From Polymorphobacter sp. (GTDB lineage: Bacteria > Pseudomonadota > Alphaproteobacteria > Sphingomonadales > Sphingomonadaceae), in the NCBI RefSeq assembly GCF_025362435.1, contig NZ_JANYGL010000025.1, positions 1-38,500 on the forward strand: a DNA stretch of 38,500 nucleotides. Direction: 5' to 3'. Below are positions 1 to 9,559 of this stretch, one piece after another. Made by a program: the position numbers and the translations under genes. The notes below the pieces were generated by a model that was not told the origin of the DNA, did not search any database, and worked only from the letters and a program-made list of their open reading frames with translations. Position 1 is the stretch's first letter, and each line of letters opens with the position of its first letter.

Positions 1-1
1 C

Positions 2-826
2 GCGGGCGGAGACGCTCCTCGACCGCGCCAGAACATCGAGTTCCACTACGACCTCGGCAACGACTTCTACGCCGCGTGGCTCGACCCCGGCATGACCTAT
101 TCGAGCGCGCTGTACGACGGCACCGACGACCTCGAGGCGGCGCAGACTGCGAAGATCCGCGCACTCCTCGACGCGGTCGGGGTCAAGCCCGGCGACCGCC
201 TGCTCGAGATCGGCTGCGGCTGGGGCAGCCTCGCCGAGATCGCGACGCGCGACTATGGCGCGACCGTCCACGGCATCACGCTGTCCGCCGAGCAACTCGC
301 CTACGCCCGCGCGCGGGTGCCCGAGGCGACGTTCGACCTGACCGATTACCGCACCGTCACCGGCACCTACGACCATGTCGTCAGCGTCGAGATGTTCGAG
401 GCGGTCGGCGAGCGCCACTGGCGGACCTTCATGGACGTCGTCCGCGCCCGCCTGCGCCCCGGCGGCCGCGCCGGGTTGCAGGTCATCACCATCGCCGACG
501 ACGTGTTTGACGCCTACCGCGCCTCGACCGATTTCATCCAGGCGTACATCTTCCCCGGCGGCATGCTGCCGAGCCCGAGCCGCCTGCGCGGCGCGGCTGA
601 AGCCGCAGGTTTGCGCATCGCCGCCGAGCGTCACTTCGGCAGAGACTACGCGCGGACCCTCGCGTGCTGGCGCGCCCGGTTCGACGCCGCGGTCACCGCC
701 GGGCGGCTGCCCCTGGGCTTTGACGATCGCTTCGTCACGATGTGGCGCTATTACCTGATGTACTGCGAAGGTGGCTTTCGCGGCGGCGGGCTCGACGTCG
801 TTCAGACAGTCGTGGATATTGTATGA
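2..826 (+). CDS. Cyclopropane-fatty-acyl-phospholipid synthase family methyltransferase (5' truncated)
   Basis: SAM-dependent methyltransferase of the CFA synthase family, which adds a methylene group across double bonds of membrane phospholipid acyl chains. The frame is open from base 2, so the N-terminus lies outside the window; 274 residues are visible. Just before the first Met is the family hallmark HYDLGNDFYAAWLDPGM. The SAM-binding glycine motif LLEIGCGWGSL follows at about residues 67-77, and later come SVEMFEAVGE, YIFPGGMLPS and WRYYLMYCEGGFRGG, all typical of the family. The carboxy end looks complete. The family is clear; the acyl substrate and product cannot be read from the sequence. 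Confidence 0.9.
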   Translation, partial: AGGDAPRPRQNIEFHYDLGNDFYAAWLDPGMTYSSALYDGTDDLEAAQTAKIRALLDAVGVKPGDRLLEIGCGWGSLAEIATRDYGATVHGITLSAEQLAYARARVPEATFDLTDYRTVTGTYDHVVSVEMFEAVGERHWRTFMDVVRARLRPGGRAGLQVITIADDVFDAYRASTDFIQAYIFPGGMLPSPSRLRGAAEAAGLRIAAERHFGRDYARTLACWRARFDAAVTAGRLPLGFDDRFVTMWRYYLMYCEGGFRGGGLDVVQTVVDIV

Positions 827-870
827 AATAGTACAGACCGCGTTCATGACGATGCACGTAATCAATCGGT

Positions 871-1071
871 ATGGAGGATTACCGCTTCTACTTTCTCGAT
901 CGCGAGGACCGGATACTCCGGCGGGAGGATACTGCCTGCATCGATGACGCGACCGCCGTCGCGACTGCAACCCGGCATGACCATGCCTATTCGATCGAAA
1001 TCTGGGCGGGCAAGCGGATCGTGGCGACGGTGCTGCCGAGGCGGGCGGTGCATAGCTCGCCGCCCGACTGA
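871..1071 (+). CDS. Small DUF6894-like protein
   Basis: A 66-residue protein beginning MEDYRFYFLDREDRI. The pattern of a YRFYF start, an acidic turn, an Ala/Thr-rich helix with DDATAVATATR, and a closing strand IEIWAGKRIVATV resembles the short DUF6894 proteins common in sphingomonads and rhizobia, whose function is unknown. There is no good Shine-Dalgarno before the ATG. The gene ends 6 bp before the convergent MacB-type permease stop. Family assignment rests on pattern alone; a spurious frame is possible but less likely. Confidence 0.6.
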   Translation: MEDYRFYFLDREDRILRREDTACIDDATAVATATRHDHAYSIEIWAGKRIVATVLPRRAVHSSPPD

Positions 1072-1077
1072 CCGTCC

Positions 1078-2295
<1,218 letters not shown>

Positions 2296-2298
2296 CTT

Positions 2299-2443
2299 GA
2301 TCCTCCCCGGCACGGGGAGGGGGACCGCGCCGTCCTTCGCGGCGTGGTGGAGGGGCGGTGGAGCAAACTCGGATTCCGAGCTTGCTCGACCGCCCCTCCA
2401 CCGTCGCAAGGGCGATGGTCTCCCTCCCCAAAGATGGGGAGGA
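2299..2443 (-). repeat. Palindromic intergenic repeat, family A, copy 1
   Basis: About 145 bp filling most of the gap between the ABC ATPase and permease genes. It has GATCCTCCCC at the 2299 end, a short hairpin, GGTGGAGGGGCGG pairing with CCGCCCCTCCACC around a central dyad (CTCGGATTCCGAG), and a second terminal hairpin (CTCCCC/GGGGAG) near 2443. A second copy is at 25715-25860 in the opposite orientation on the chromosome. The two copies share the arms and outer hairpins and differ in the loops with compensating changes. The 2443 end is more degenerate. It encodes no protein. Confidence 0.85.
2302..2320 (-). promoter_or_regulatory. Shine-Dalgarno of the permease, inside a repeat hairpin
   Basis: On the minus strand GGGGAGG (2302-2308) lies 6 nt before the ATG at 2295. 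The complementary CCTCCCC (minus strand, 2314-2320) is 5 nt away, so the mRNA can form a 7-bp hairpin that hides the Shine-Dalgarno. Both arms belong to the terminal hairpin of the palindromic repeat at 2299-2443. That the hairpin controls translation is inference. Confidence 0.55.
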
Positions 2444-2458
2444 GCTTTTCGGTCGTCC

Positions 2459-3205
2459 TCATCCCACCACCTCCGGCGCATGCCCATACAGCGCCGCCTC
2501 GGTCGGGGGGCCGTCGTAGAAAACCAGGCCGTCCTGGATCCGCACCACGCGGTCGGTCGCCTTCGCCACCTCGGGGTCGTGGGTGACGATGACCACGGTC
2601 ACGCCCTGTTCGCGGTTCAACGACTTGAACAGCCCGAGCACCTCGGTCCCGGTCCGCGTATCGAGCGCGCCTGTAGGCTCGTCGGCCAACAGCAGCTTCG
2701 GGCTGTTCGCCAGCGCGCGCGCCACCGCGACGCGCTGCTGCTGCCCGCCAGACAGTTGCGACGGGCGCGAGCGTGGCTTGTCGCCGAGTCCGACCTGCGC
2801 CAGCAGCGCCTGCGCCTTGGCCTCGCGGTCGGCGCGGCTGAGCCCGGCGTAGACCAGGGGCAGCGCGACGTTGCCGAGGGCGCTCAGCCGGGGGAGCAGG
2901 TTGAAGCTTTGGAAGACGAAGCCGATGCCGCTGTTGCGCATCCGGGCGAGGGCGCGTTCGGACAGCGTCGCGGTGTCGACGCCCTCGAAGCGGTAGACCC
3001 CGGTCGTCGGCGAATCGAGGCAGCCGATGATGTTCATCAGCGTCGACTTGCCCGATCCGCTCGGCCCCATGATCGCCATCAGCTCGCCGTCGGCGACGTC
3101 CATGCTGACCCCGTGGAGCGCGCGGAACGACCCCGCCTCGCCGACATAGTCCTTGACCACGTCGTGGAGCGACAGGACCGGGGGCGAGCCGACGGCCGCC
3201 GTCAT
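2459..3205 (-). CDS. MacB/LolD-type ABC transporter ATP-binding protein
   Basis: ATPase subunit of a MacAB-type exporter, 248 residues, the usual length for stand-alone members. Walker A GPSGSGKST is at about 47-55, the Q-loop FQSFNLLPR at about 98-106, the signature LSGGQQQRVAVARAL at 151-165, Walker B LLLADEPTGALD at 171-182, and the switch His in VIVTHD at about 209. Its start overlaps the MacA-like stop by 4 nt (ATGA), implying translational coupling. It is separated from its permease by 163 bp occupied by a palindromic repeat. The substrate is unknown; a macrolide, peptide or siderophore is possible for the family. Confidence 0.93.
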   Translation of the reverse strand: MTAAVGSPPVLSLHDVVKDYVGEAGSFRALHGVSMDVADGELMAIMGPSGSGKSTLMNIIGCLDSPTTGVYRFEGVDTATLSERALARMRNSGIGFVFQSFNLLPRLSALGNVALPLVYAGLSRADREAKAQALLAQVGLGDKPRSRPSQLSGGQQQRVAVARALANSPKLLLADEPTGALDTRTGTEVLGLFKSLNREQGVTVVIVTHDPEVAKATDRVVRIQDGLVFYDGPPTEAALYGHAPEVVG

Positions 3206-4356
3206 TTCTTCGGCTTCGCGGCGGTCGGTGGCCCGAGGACGCTGCCCTTCGGCTTGTCCTTGAGCGTGTCGGCGATAATGATCTTGTCGCCGACCGCGAG
3301 CGGCCCGGCGGTGACGATGCTGTTGTCGGCGTCCGACGCGCCGATCTTGATCCGCACCGGGCCGGGCGAGCTGCCGTGGAGGACGAACACCGTCAGCCCG
3401 TCGCTCAGCGGCTCGCCGGGCTTGCGCTTGGCCGGCTTGTAGTCGGCGGGCTTGTAGCTGAGCGCGGCGTTGGGGATCAGCAGCGTGTCCTTGTGGTCCG
3501 ACACGAGGAACGACGCGTTCGCCGTCATCCCCGGCAGCAGCGCGCCGTCGGGGTTCGCGACGCCGACGATGACGGTGTAGGTCACGACGTTCTGCTGCGT
3601 CGTCGGATTGAGCCGGATCTGGCGGACGCTGCCGGTGAAGGTGCGGCTGCCATACGCGTCGACGGTGAAGTTGACCGGCTGGCTGATCCGGACCTTGGCG
3701 ACGTCGGCCTCGGCGACCGCCGCTTCGATCTGCATCTGCGTCAGGTCGCGGGCGATGGTGAACAGGGTCGGAGTGCTGAACGACGCCGCGACGGTCTGGC
3801 CGAGGTCGACCTGGCGGCTGATGACGACCCCCGACACCGGCGAGCGGATGATCGTGTAGCCGAGGTTGGTGCGGTCCTGCTTGATCTGCGCCTCGGCGGC
3901 GGCAACCTGCGCGGCGGCGCTGGCGGCGACCTGCTGCGCGGTCTCGAAATCCTGGCGGCTGATGTAGTTCTGCTTGAACAATTCGGCCGATCGGCGCGCG
4001 TTCGCGGTCTGGAGCGCGAGGCTCGAGCGGATGTTGGCGAGGTTCGCCTCGCTCGCCGCGAGCCGCGCGGCATAGACCGACGGGTCGAGCTCGAGGAGCA
4101 ACTGCCCGGCGGTGACGCGGCTGTTATAGTCGACGAGCAGCTTCGCCACCGTCCCCGACACCTGCGTGCCGACGCTGACGACGCGAACCGGGTTGATCAC
4201 GCCGTTCGCCGTGATCGCCTCGCTAAGGTCGCCCTTGACCAACGCCTGCGTCGTGTAGGCGGCAGCGGGGTCGGGGCGGTGGGTCGCCTTCCAGCCGAAC
4301 CATGCCGCCGCGGCGAGCCCGAGGACGAGGAGGATGATCCAGCGGCGGCGCGTCAT
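3202..4356 (-). CDS. macA: MacA/HlyD-type periplasmic adaptor
   Basis: Membrane fusion protein linking an inner-membrane ABC transporter to an outer-membrane channel. It has 384 residues: an N-terminal anchor (MTRRRWIILLVLGLAAAAWF), a lipoyl/barrel-sandwich half starting around VSGTVAKLLVDYNSRV, an Ala/Gln-rich helical hairpin around residues 95-150, the second lipoyl half (IIRSPVSGVVISRQVDLGQT), then beta-barrel and membrane-proximal domains. The carboxy tail is Lys/Pro-rich. It overlaps the upstream TolC-like gene and the downstream ATPase gene by ATGA at both ends. The symbol is by resemblance and context. Confidence 0.9.
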   Translation of the reverse strand: MTRRRWIILLVLGLAAAAWFGWKATHRPDPAAAYTTQALVKGDLSEAITANGVINPVRVVSVGTQVSGTVAKLLVDYNSRVTAGQLLLELDPSVYAARLAASEANLANIRSSLALQTANARRSAELFKQNYISRQDFETAQQVAASAAAQVAAAEAQIKQDRTNLGYTIIRSPVSGVVISRQVDLGQTVAASFSTPTLFTIARDLTQMQIEAAVAEADVAKVRISQPVNFTVDAYGSRTFTGSVRQIRLNPTTQQNVVTYTVIVGVANPDGALLPGMTANASFLVSDHKDTLLIPNAALSYKPADYKPAKRKPGEPLSDGLTVFVLHGSSPGPVRIKIGASDADNSIVTAGPLAVGDKIIIADTLKDKPKGSVLGPPTAAKPKK

Positions 4357-5744
4357 CGGCTGCTCCTGTTGGCATCGACTGCCGTGCTGACGTCGCCGAC
4401 CGCGCGCGCCAGCCGCGCCTGCGCATCGCGGACTCCGAAGTCGGCGCTAACGAGTTGCTGCCGCGCGCTGGCGAGTGCCGACTGCGCGTTCAACAGGTCG
4501 GTGAAGGTGCCGACGCCCGCCTTGAAGCGGCCCTGCGCGATGTCGGCGGAGGCGTTGGCGCTGTTGATCAGCTCGCGCGCGGTCGCCAGCACGCGAATCT
4601 GGGTGTCGAGCGCGGTCGCCTGGGTGAAGACGTCGAGTCCGGCCTGCTGGCGGGTCTGTTCGAACAACGCCTGCTGGCGATCGGCCTCGGCGCGCGCGGC
4701 GGCGACGCGGTAGGTCCGGTCGTAGCCGTTGAAGAACGGGATCGAGACGGTCAGCCCGACGCTGGCGCGGTTGCTGTCAGCCGACGAATTGGCATAGCCG
4801 AGGTTGTTCTGCGCGCTGGCGCCGAGCGAAGGCAGCAGGTCCGACCGCGCGGCGCGGATCTGCGCGGTTGCGGCGTCGCGGTTGGCGGCGGCGATGCGGA
4901 GGTCGGGGCGGAGCTTCTCGGCGTCGGCGATCAGCACGGTGACGTCGCGGCTGAGCTTGTCGGCGGAGGCGAGTACGGGGGCAGGGGCGAGCGTCAGTAC
5001 CGTCGTCGGCGGCAGCCCGACCGCGACCGCGAGCTGCCCCGCCGAGGTCCGGGCGTTGCCGCGCGCCTGCGCCAGCGTCAGCTCGGCCTGCGCCAGCGAC
5101 GTTCGCGCCTGCAGCTCGTCGGCAGGGGTCGCCACCCCGGCACGCGTTCGCCCCGAGGCGAGGTCGAGCGACGAGCGGTTGAACGCGACGGTTGCCTGTG
5201 CCGCGGTCGTCGCCGCGATATTCGCCTGCAAGCTGTTGTACGCGGTGACGGTGTCGAGTGCGACGGTCTGTGCGGTGTCGGCGACCTGCCCCAACGCGGC
5301 GCGCTGGTTCGCCCGGGCGCCGTCGATCCGCGCCGCGCGCCCGCCGAAGTCGAAGATCAGATAGTTGAGCGCGAGGCTCGCCGACGAGCCGAAGTCGGTC
5401 GAGTTCGACGTCGCGCTGAAGGCTTGCCCGCCGGCGGTGACGAACTGCTGGTTGCTGAGGAAGTCGGTCCGGCTGAGCGTCGGGCCGACCGTCGCCGACA
5501 GGCTCGGCAGCTCGGCGGCGCGGGCGATGCCGACGTTCGCCGCCGCGCTCCGGCTCGCCGCCCACGCGACCGCGGTCGCCGGGTTGTGGCACAAAGCGAG
5601 GTCGACGAGGTCGGGGAGGGTCAGCGGCCCGGTCGGGTCGGCAGCGCACGGCGCGGTCGGCGGCGGCATCAGGTGGCGGGGATCCTCCGACGCCGCTGCC
5701 GGGACTGCGAGTAGGGTGGCGATGAGCTTTAAAGCGCGGAGCAT
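4353..5744 (-). CDS. TolC-family outer membrane efflux protein
   Basis: Outer-membrane channel of the exporter, 463 residues from the chosen start. MLRALKLIATLLAVPAAASE is a good signal peptide with cleavage near AAA/SE, which is why 5744 is preferred to an upstream in-frame ATG at 5852. The mature protein has the two-fold OEP repeat: Ala/Gln-rich coiled helices with LPSLSATVGPTLSRTD in the first half and LLPSLGASAQNNLGYAN in the second, and the later RFKAGVGTFTDLLNAQSALA segment typical of TolC proteins. It is first in the four-gene operon. No clear Shine-Dalgarno is visible, so the start is moderately certain. Confidence 0.9.
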   Translation of the reverse strand: MLRALKLIATLLAVPAAASEDPRHLMPPPTAPCAADPTGPLTLPDLVDLALCHNPATAVAWAASRSAAANVGIARAAELPSLSATVGPTLSRTDFLSNQQFVTAGGQAFSATSNSTDFGSSASLALNYLIFDFGGRAARIDGARANQRAALGQVADTAQTVALDTVTAYNSLQANIAATTAAQATVAFNRSSLDLASGRTRAGVATPADELQARTSLAQAELTLAQARGNARTSAGQLAVAVGLPPTTVLTLAPAPVLASADKLSRDVTVLIADAEKLRPDLRIAAANRDAATAQIRAARSDLLPSLGASAQNNLGYANSSADSNRASVGLTVSIPFFNGYDRTYRVAAARAEADRQQALFEQTRQQAGLDVFTQATALDTQIRVLATARELINSANASADIAQGRFKAGVGTFTDLLNAQSALASARQQLVSADFGVRDAQARLARAVGDVSTAVDANRSSR

Positions 5745-5820
5745 GTTGCAACGCACATAGAGTGTCGGAGGCGTAACGTCGAGACGCGCCAGGCCCGAAT
5801 GTCGCTGGCGCCAGGAGCGA

Positions 5821-6507
5821 TCAGAAGGGGATCGTCGCCCCGTCCCACGCATACAGCCCGCCGCTGTCGGTGGGGGTCAGGCCGTCGAGGACATCGAGCA
5901 TCGCGCGCGCGGAGAACGCCGGGGTGAACAGCTTGCCTTGTGCGACACCGCGCTGGAACGGGGCCGACAGGCCGGTGTCGACGGTGCCGGGGTGGAGGCT
6001 CGCGACGACGCTCAGCGGGGCGCGGCGGGCGTGCTCGATCGCGGCAGTGCGGAGCAACTGGTTGAGCGCGGCCTTCGATGCGCGGTAGCCGTACCAGCCG
6101 CCGAGCCGGTTGTCGGCGATCGACCCGACCCGCGCCGACAGCGCCGCGAAGGCGGTCTTGCGGTCGGTGCGGAGGAGCGGGAGGAACGCCGCCGCGACCA
6201 ACGCCGGGCCGGTCGCGTTGACCGCGAAGCTGCGCGCGAGGCGGGTCGTGTCGAGGTCGCGCAAGGACTTCTCGGGGCCACCGGCGGCGTCGTGGAGGAG
6301 GCCGGTCGCGACGATGACGAGGTCGAGCGGGCCGCCAATGCGTGCGGCGGCGGCGGTGATCGAGGCGGGGTCGGTGAGGTCGAGGTCGGCGCGGGCGAGG
6401 GGTATGACTTTGCCGCGGGGGCGGAGGAGGTCGACGAAGGCGCTGCCGATGCCGCCGGATGCGCCGATGACGACGATGCGGAGGTCGGGGGCGAAGGTCG
6501 TTAGCAA
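5821..6507 (-). CDS. SDR-family oxidoreductase (C-factor/CsgA-like)
   Basis: NAD(P)-dependent short-chain dehydrogenase, 228 residues. The Rossmann motif GASGGIG is at 15-21, an Asn in NATG at about 97, a Ser in AALSARVGS near 124-129, and the catalytic YRASK (Tyr141, Lys145). The HPGTVDTGLSAPF segment and short length resemble the C-factor-like SDR subgroup. The start codon is TTG: no ATG or GTG is in frame between the upstream repeat and the Rossmann fold. A palindromic repeat ends 13 nt before it and no conventional Shine-Dalgarno is seen. The substrate is unknown. Confidence 0.85.
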   Translation of the reverse strand: MLTTFAPDLRIVVIGASGGIGSAFVDLLRPRGKVIPLARADLDLTDPASITAAAARIGGPLDLVIVATGLLHDAAGGPEKSLRDLDTTRLARSFAVNATGPALVAAAFLPLLRTDRKTAFAALSARVGSIADNRLGGWYGYRASKAALNQLLRTAAIEHARRAPLSVVASLHPGTVDTGLSAPFQRGVAQGKLFTPAFSARAMLDVLDGLTPTDSGGLYAWDGATIPF

Positions 6508-6520
6508 GGCGATACCAATA

Positions 6521-6656
6521 CTGCTCCCTTCCCCTTCAGGGGAGGGGCCGGGGGTGGGGGAGTCACCGCGACCACTTCAGCCCGGACCTTCCCCACCCCG
6601 GGCCGACGCAAGCGCGTCGTCTCTCGCCCCTCCCCTGAAGGGGAGGGGAAGGGGTG
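6521..6656 (-). repeat. Palindromic intergenic repeat, family B, copy 1
   Basis: About 136 bp between clpS (upstream on this strand) and the SDR gene. The ends are G/C-run hairpins (CCCCTTCAGGGGAGGGG and its counterpart CCCCTCCCCTGAAGGGG). Inside, GAGAGACGACGCG and GCGTCGGCCCGGG-type segments match the copy at 33121-33249 on the other strand. Both copies end in GGGAGCAG 12-13 nt before a start codon, here the TTG of the SDR gene. Confidence 0.85.
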
Positions 6657-6663
6657 CGCCCGT

Positions 6664-7017
6664 TCAATCCTTCTCCAGCGTGCACTGCAGCGGATGCTGG
6701 TGCTCCCGCGCAAAATCCATCACCTGCGTTACCTTGGTCTCGGCGACTTCGTAGGTGAATATCCCGCAAATTCCGACGCCACGCTGGTGGACGCTGAGCA
6801 TGACCCGCGTCGCATCCTCGATCGTCATGCGGAAGAAGCGCTGGAGCGTCAGCACGACGAACTCCATCGGCGTGTAATCGTCGTTGAGCATCAAGACCTT
6901 GTACAGCGCCGGCTGCTTGGTCTTCGGCTTGGTCTTGGTCGCGACACCGGCACCGCCGCGACGATCGCGGTCGTCGTTGTCGTCGCTGCCGGGACCTGCA
7001 TGGGGAAAGACATTCAT
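6664..7017 (-). CDS. clpS: ATP-dependent Clp protease adaptor ClpS
   Basis: Adaptor that delivers N-degron substrates to ClpAP. It has 117 residues: an Asp/Arg-rich flexible N-tail, then the ClpS core starting [16 protein letters not shown] with the substrate-pocket LNDDYTPM motif, followed by [20 protein letters not shown] and [16 protein letters not shown]. The start at 7017 gives the usual ClpS length; a longer in-frame start at 7146 would translate the upstream hairpin region. It is followed by a palindromic repeat and then the SDR gene. Confidence 0.96.
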   Translation of the reverse strand: MNVFPHAGPGSDDNDDRDRRGGAGVATKTKPKTKQPALYKVLMLNDDYTPMEFVVLTLQRFFRMTIEDATRVMLSVHQRGVGICGIFTYEVAETKVTQVMDFAREHQHPLQCTLEKD

Positions 7018-7070
7018 CGCCGCAATATACGGGGTTGGCCCCCCGGCGTTCAAGGGGCCAGACATGCGAA

Positions 7071-7096
7071 CGGGCGGGGGATCGCTCCCCCGCCCG
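7071..7096 (-). terminator. Strong hairpin after the phasin gene
   Basis: A perfect 11-bp stem, CGGGCGGGGGA / TCCCCCGCCCG, with a 4-nt loop, lies 69 bp downstream of the phasin stop and 53 bp upstream of the clpS start. There is no T-tract after it on the minus strand, so it may be a pause, attenuator or mRNA-stabilising hairpin rather than a classical intrinsic terminator. Confidence 0.45.
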
Positions 7097-7165
7097 GCCA
7101 CGGATTGTCGCGGCACCGGAGCGGACGCCGGGGTCGCAAGTGTCACCGGCGCGAACGCCGCGTGA

Positions 7166-8062
7166 TTACAGGCCGATCTTGCCGACCATCGACTTCATCG
7201 AGTCGGTGGCGACGGTGGCGCGCGCCTGCATCGGCTCGAAGACTTCGCCCATCAGCTTGACCATCGTCTCCGACAGCTTCGACATTTCGGCGACGGCAGC
7301 ATCGAACTGCGTCTTGGCAAAGTCGTTCTGGAGCTGCATCAGCTCGTTCGGCGACTTGACCGTCGTCATCGCGCGGGCGGCGGCGGTGGTCTCTTCGAAC
7401 GACTTGCGGGCGAAGTCCGAAACTTCGCGCGCGATCGCTTCGATGCCCTGTGCGGCGGCGCGCGACGAAGCGAGCATCGCCTCGACGTTGCCACGTGCCA
7501 TGCCGGCCATCTCATCGACCGACTTCATGCCGTGCTCGATCGCTTCGCGCGACTTCGACGCGACCTGCTCGAAGGTCGCCTTGCCCTGCGCCATGGCGTT
7601 CTCGGTGTGGCCAGCCATCGTCGACTTGATCTGCTCGGCACCGTTCTTCAGGGCGTCGGTGGCGGTGGTGTAGGCTTCGGTCATTTCGATTTCCTTCGAC
7701 TGGAGGGTCTCCGGTATGGATACGGCCGGAGGGGAGGCTTGGTTACTAACTGGTTCAGAAATAACGACTGACGGCGCTGCAGGTGCCACCGGTGCGGGCT
7801 CGATCGGAGGTATTGGTTCGGCGGCAACCGGCGGCGCCGCGGGAACAGGGGCCGCGGGTTCGGCAACAACGGGCGTCGGCAGCGGGGCGGAGACCGGCGG
7901 CTGAGCCACGGCAGGCGCAGCCAGCGGCGATGCCATCGTCTTGATCGGAACGGCCGGCTTCACCGGCTTGGCGGCAATGACCGACTTCGCGAGCGCCGCC
8001 GCATTGTCAGCGGCAGCCGACGGCTTCACGGGCTTTGATTGGAGCTTCTTGTCGACGGCCAT
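7166..8062 (-). CDS. Phasin-family protein
   Basis: Polyhydroxyalkanoate-granule-associated protein, 298 residues. The N-terminal half is an Ala/Pro/Val/Lys-rich low-complexity region (about residues 10-125). The C-terminal half is an amphipathic helical phasin domain beginning near [19 protein letters not shown] and including [40 protein letters not shown] and [20 protein letters not shown], the conserved phasin core. The start at 8062 is preferred over the ATG at 8080 because CGGAG lies 6-7 nt upstream of it. Phasins coat PHB granules, but no PHA synthase is in the window. The long Pro/Ala N-terminus is frequent in sphingomonad phasins. Confidence 0.88.
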   Translation of the reverse strand: MAVDKKLQSKPVKPSAAADNAAALAKSVIAAKPVKPAVPIKTMASPLAAPAVAQPPVSAPLPTPVVAEPAAPVPAAPPVAAEPIPPIEPAPVAPAAPSVVISEPVSNQASPPAVSIPETLQSKEIEMTEAYTTATDALKNGAEQIKSTMAGHTENAMAQGKATFEQVASKSREAIEHGMKSVDEMAGMARGNVEAMLASSRAAAQGIEAIAREVSDFARKSFEETTAAARAMTTVKSPNELMQLQNDFAKTQFDAAVAEMSKLSETMVKLMGEVFEPMQARATVATDSMKSMVGKIGL

Positions 8063-8076
8063 TGCGCACTCCGGAA

Positions 8077-8093
8077 GCATATGCTGCAGTGCA
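8077..8093. promoter_or_regulatory. TGC-rich palindromes at the phasin promoter (possible PhaR site)
   Basis: GCATATGC (8077-8084) and TGCAGTGCA (8085-8093) are adjacent palindromes overlapping the predicted transcription start. PhaR repressors of phasin genes in Paracoccus and Rhodobacter bind TGC-rich sites of this kind. The match is by general pattern only and no phaR gene is in the window. Confidence 0.35.
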
Positions 8094-8121
8094 ACATAGT
8101 TCCAGTTTGTGACAACTGCAA
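8093..8121 (-). promoter_or_regulatory. Sigma70-like promoter for the phasin gene
   Basis: Minus strand: TTGCAG (8116-8121), a 17-bp spacer, TATGTT (8093-8098), then the phasin ATG at 8062. The predicted start of transcription near 8085 leaves a short leader carrying the CGGAG ribosome site. The stretch is AT-richer than its surroundings. Confidence 0.5.
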
Positions 8122-8146
8122 GCGTATTAAGCGCGCCCGCCGCCGA

Positions 8147-9523
8147 TTAGTCGCGCCCTACCGCATCGACCGACGAGGCTGCAAGCGCCGCGTCGAGATC
8201 GGCCATCAACCGCGCCAAAGCCGCGTCGCTCGTCGCCTCGGCGCGCGCCACCAGCACGTCCTGCGTGTTCGACGCGCGGAGCAGCCACCAGCCGTCGGGC
8301 GTCGTCACGCGGACGCCGTCGGTCGCATCGACCGTCGCCCCCGACGCCGCCAGCCGGGCGCGGACTTCTTCGACGACGGCGAACTTGCGTGTGTCGGCGC
8401 AGGGAAAGCGCAGCTCGGGGGTGTTGACCAGCGCCGGCATCGCGTCCTTGAGCGCCGCCAGCGAGTTGCCCGACGCGGCGACCGCGCCGATCAGCCGGAC
8501 CGCGGCGTACAGCCCGTCGTCGAAGCCGTAATAGTCGTGCGCGAAGAACAGGTGCCCGCTCATCTCGCCCGCGAGCGGCGCGCCGGTTTCCTTCATCTTC
8601 GCCTTGATCAGCGAATGCCCGGTCTTCCACATCAACGGCTTGCCGCCGAGTTCGGCGACGCGGTCGAACAGCGCCTGGCTCGACTTGATGTCGCCGATGA
8701 TCGTCGCGCCGGGCAGCGCCTTCAACACCGGCTCGGCGAGCAGCCCGAGCAACTGGTCGCCCCAGACGACGCGGCCCTGACCGTCGATCGCGCCGAGCCG
8801 GTCGCCGTCGCCGTCGAATGCCAGCCCCATGTCGCAGCCGTTCGCGGCAACCGCAGCCTTGAGGTCGTTCAGGTTATGCTCCTCGGTCGGGTCGGGGTGG
8901 TGGTTGGGGAAGTCGCCGTCGACGTCGGTGAACAGCAGGATGTGCTTGCCCGGCAACCGCGCCGTCAGCCGCTCGACGACCGGCCCAGCCGAGCCGTTGC
9001 CCGCGTCCCACGCGATCGTCATGGCCGGCGGCGCGAAGCCCTTCATCAGCCGGTCGACGTAGCGGTCGATCAGGTCGACGCTGTGCGACGTCCCCGCGCC
9101 GTCCTCCCAGTCACCCGCCGCCGCCATCGTTCCCAGCCCGGTGATGTCGTCGCCGTAGAACGGGCCGTGGCCGAGCATCATCTTGAAGCCGTTGTAATCG
9201 GGCGGGTTGTGCGAGCCGGTGATCATCACGCCGCCGTCGCATTCGAGCTCGTGGACCGCGAAATACAGCATCGGCGTCGGCCCGAGCCCGATTCGCGCCG
9301 CGTCGACCCCGCTCTCGTTGAGCCCGGCGACGAGCGCCGCCTCGAGCGCGGGCGACGAGTGCCGCCCGTCATAGCCGACCGCGACCTTGCTCCCGCCGGT
9401 CCGCCGGATGCGCGTGCCGAAGCCGCGCCCGATCGCGTGCGCGTCGGCCTCGTCAAGGGTTTTGCCGATCACCCCGCGAATGTCGTACTCGCGGAGCGTG
9501 GTCGGGTCGAAAACATGGGGCAT
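8147..9523 (-). CDS. Phosphomannomutase/phosphoglucomutase
   Basis: Alpha-D-phosphohexomutase, 458 residues, interconverting hexose 1- and 6-phosphates for cell-surface polysaccharide precursors. All four signature loops are present: the phosphoserine loop [12 protein letters not shown] (Ser104), the metal-binding loop FDGDGDRLG (237-242), the sugar-specificity loop GEMSGH, and the phosphate-binding RASNTQD near the C-terminus. The N-terminal [11 protein letters not shown] is typical of the bacterial AlgC/ManB type, which often uses both mannose and glucose substrates. It is divergent from rluE with only 36 bp between start codons, so the promoters must overlap. Confidence 0.95.
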   Translation of the reverse strand: MPHVFDPTTLREYDIRGVIGKTLDEADAHAIGRGFGTRIRRTGGSKVAVGYDGRHSSPALEAALVAGLNESGVDAARIGLGPTPMLYFAVHELECDGGVMITGSHNPPDYNGFKMMLGHGPFYGDDITGLGTMAAAGDWEDGAGTSHSVDLIDRYVDRLMKGFAPPAMTIAWDAGNGSAGPVVERLTARLPGKHILLFTDVDGDFPNHHPDPTEEHNLNDLKAAVAANGCDMGLAFDGDGDRLGAIDGQGRVVWGDQLLGLLAEPVLKALPGATIIGDIKSSQALFDRVAELGGKPLMWKTGHSLIKAKMKETGAPLAGEMSGHLFFAHDYYGFDDGLYAAVRLIGAVAASGNSLAALKDAMPALVNTPELRFPCADTRKFAVVEEVRARLAASGATVDATDGVRVTTPDGWWLLRASNTQDVLVARAEATSDAALARLMADLDAALAASSVDAVGRD

Positions 9524-9559
9524 CTCAAGGACTCGTCTGCCGGAGGATCGAATGACGCC

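Noticed and set aside
2296-2487. N-terminal extension of the MacB-type permease to 2487
   Set aside because: The extra 64 residues translate the palindromic repeat and the end of the ATPase gene; the ribosome site and family N-terminus place the start at 2295.
8039-9559. Long upstream extension of the rluE frame
   Set aside because: It is antisense to the phosphohexomutase gene and has no family features; RluE starts at [12 protein letters not shown].
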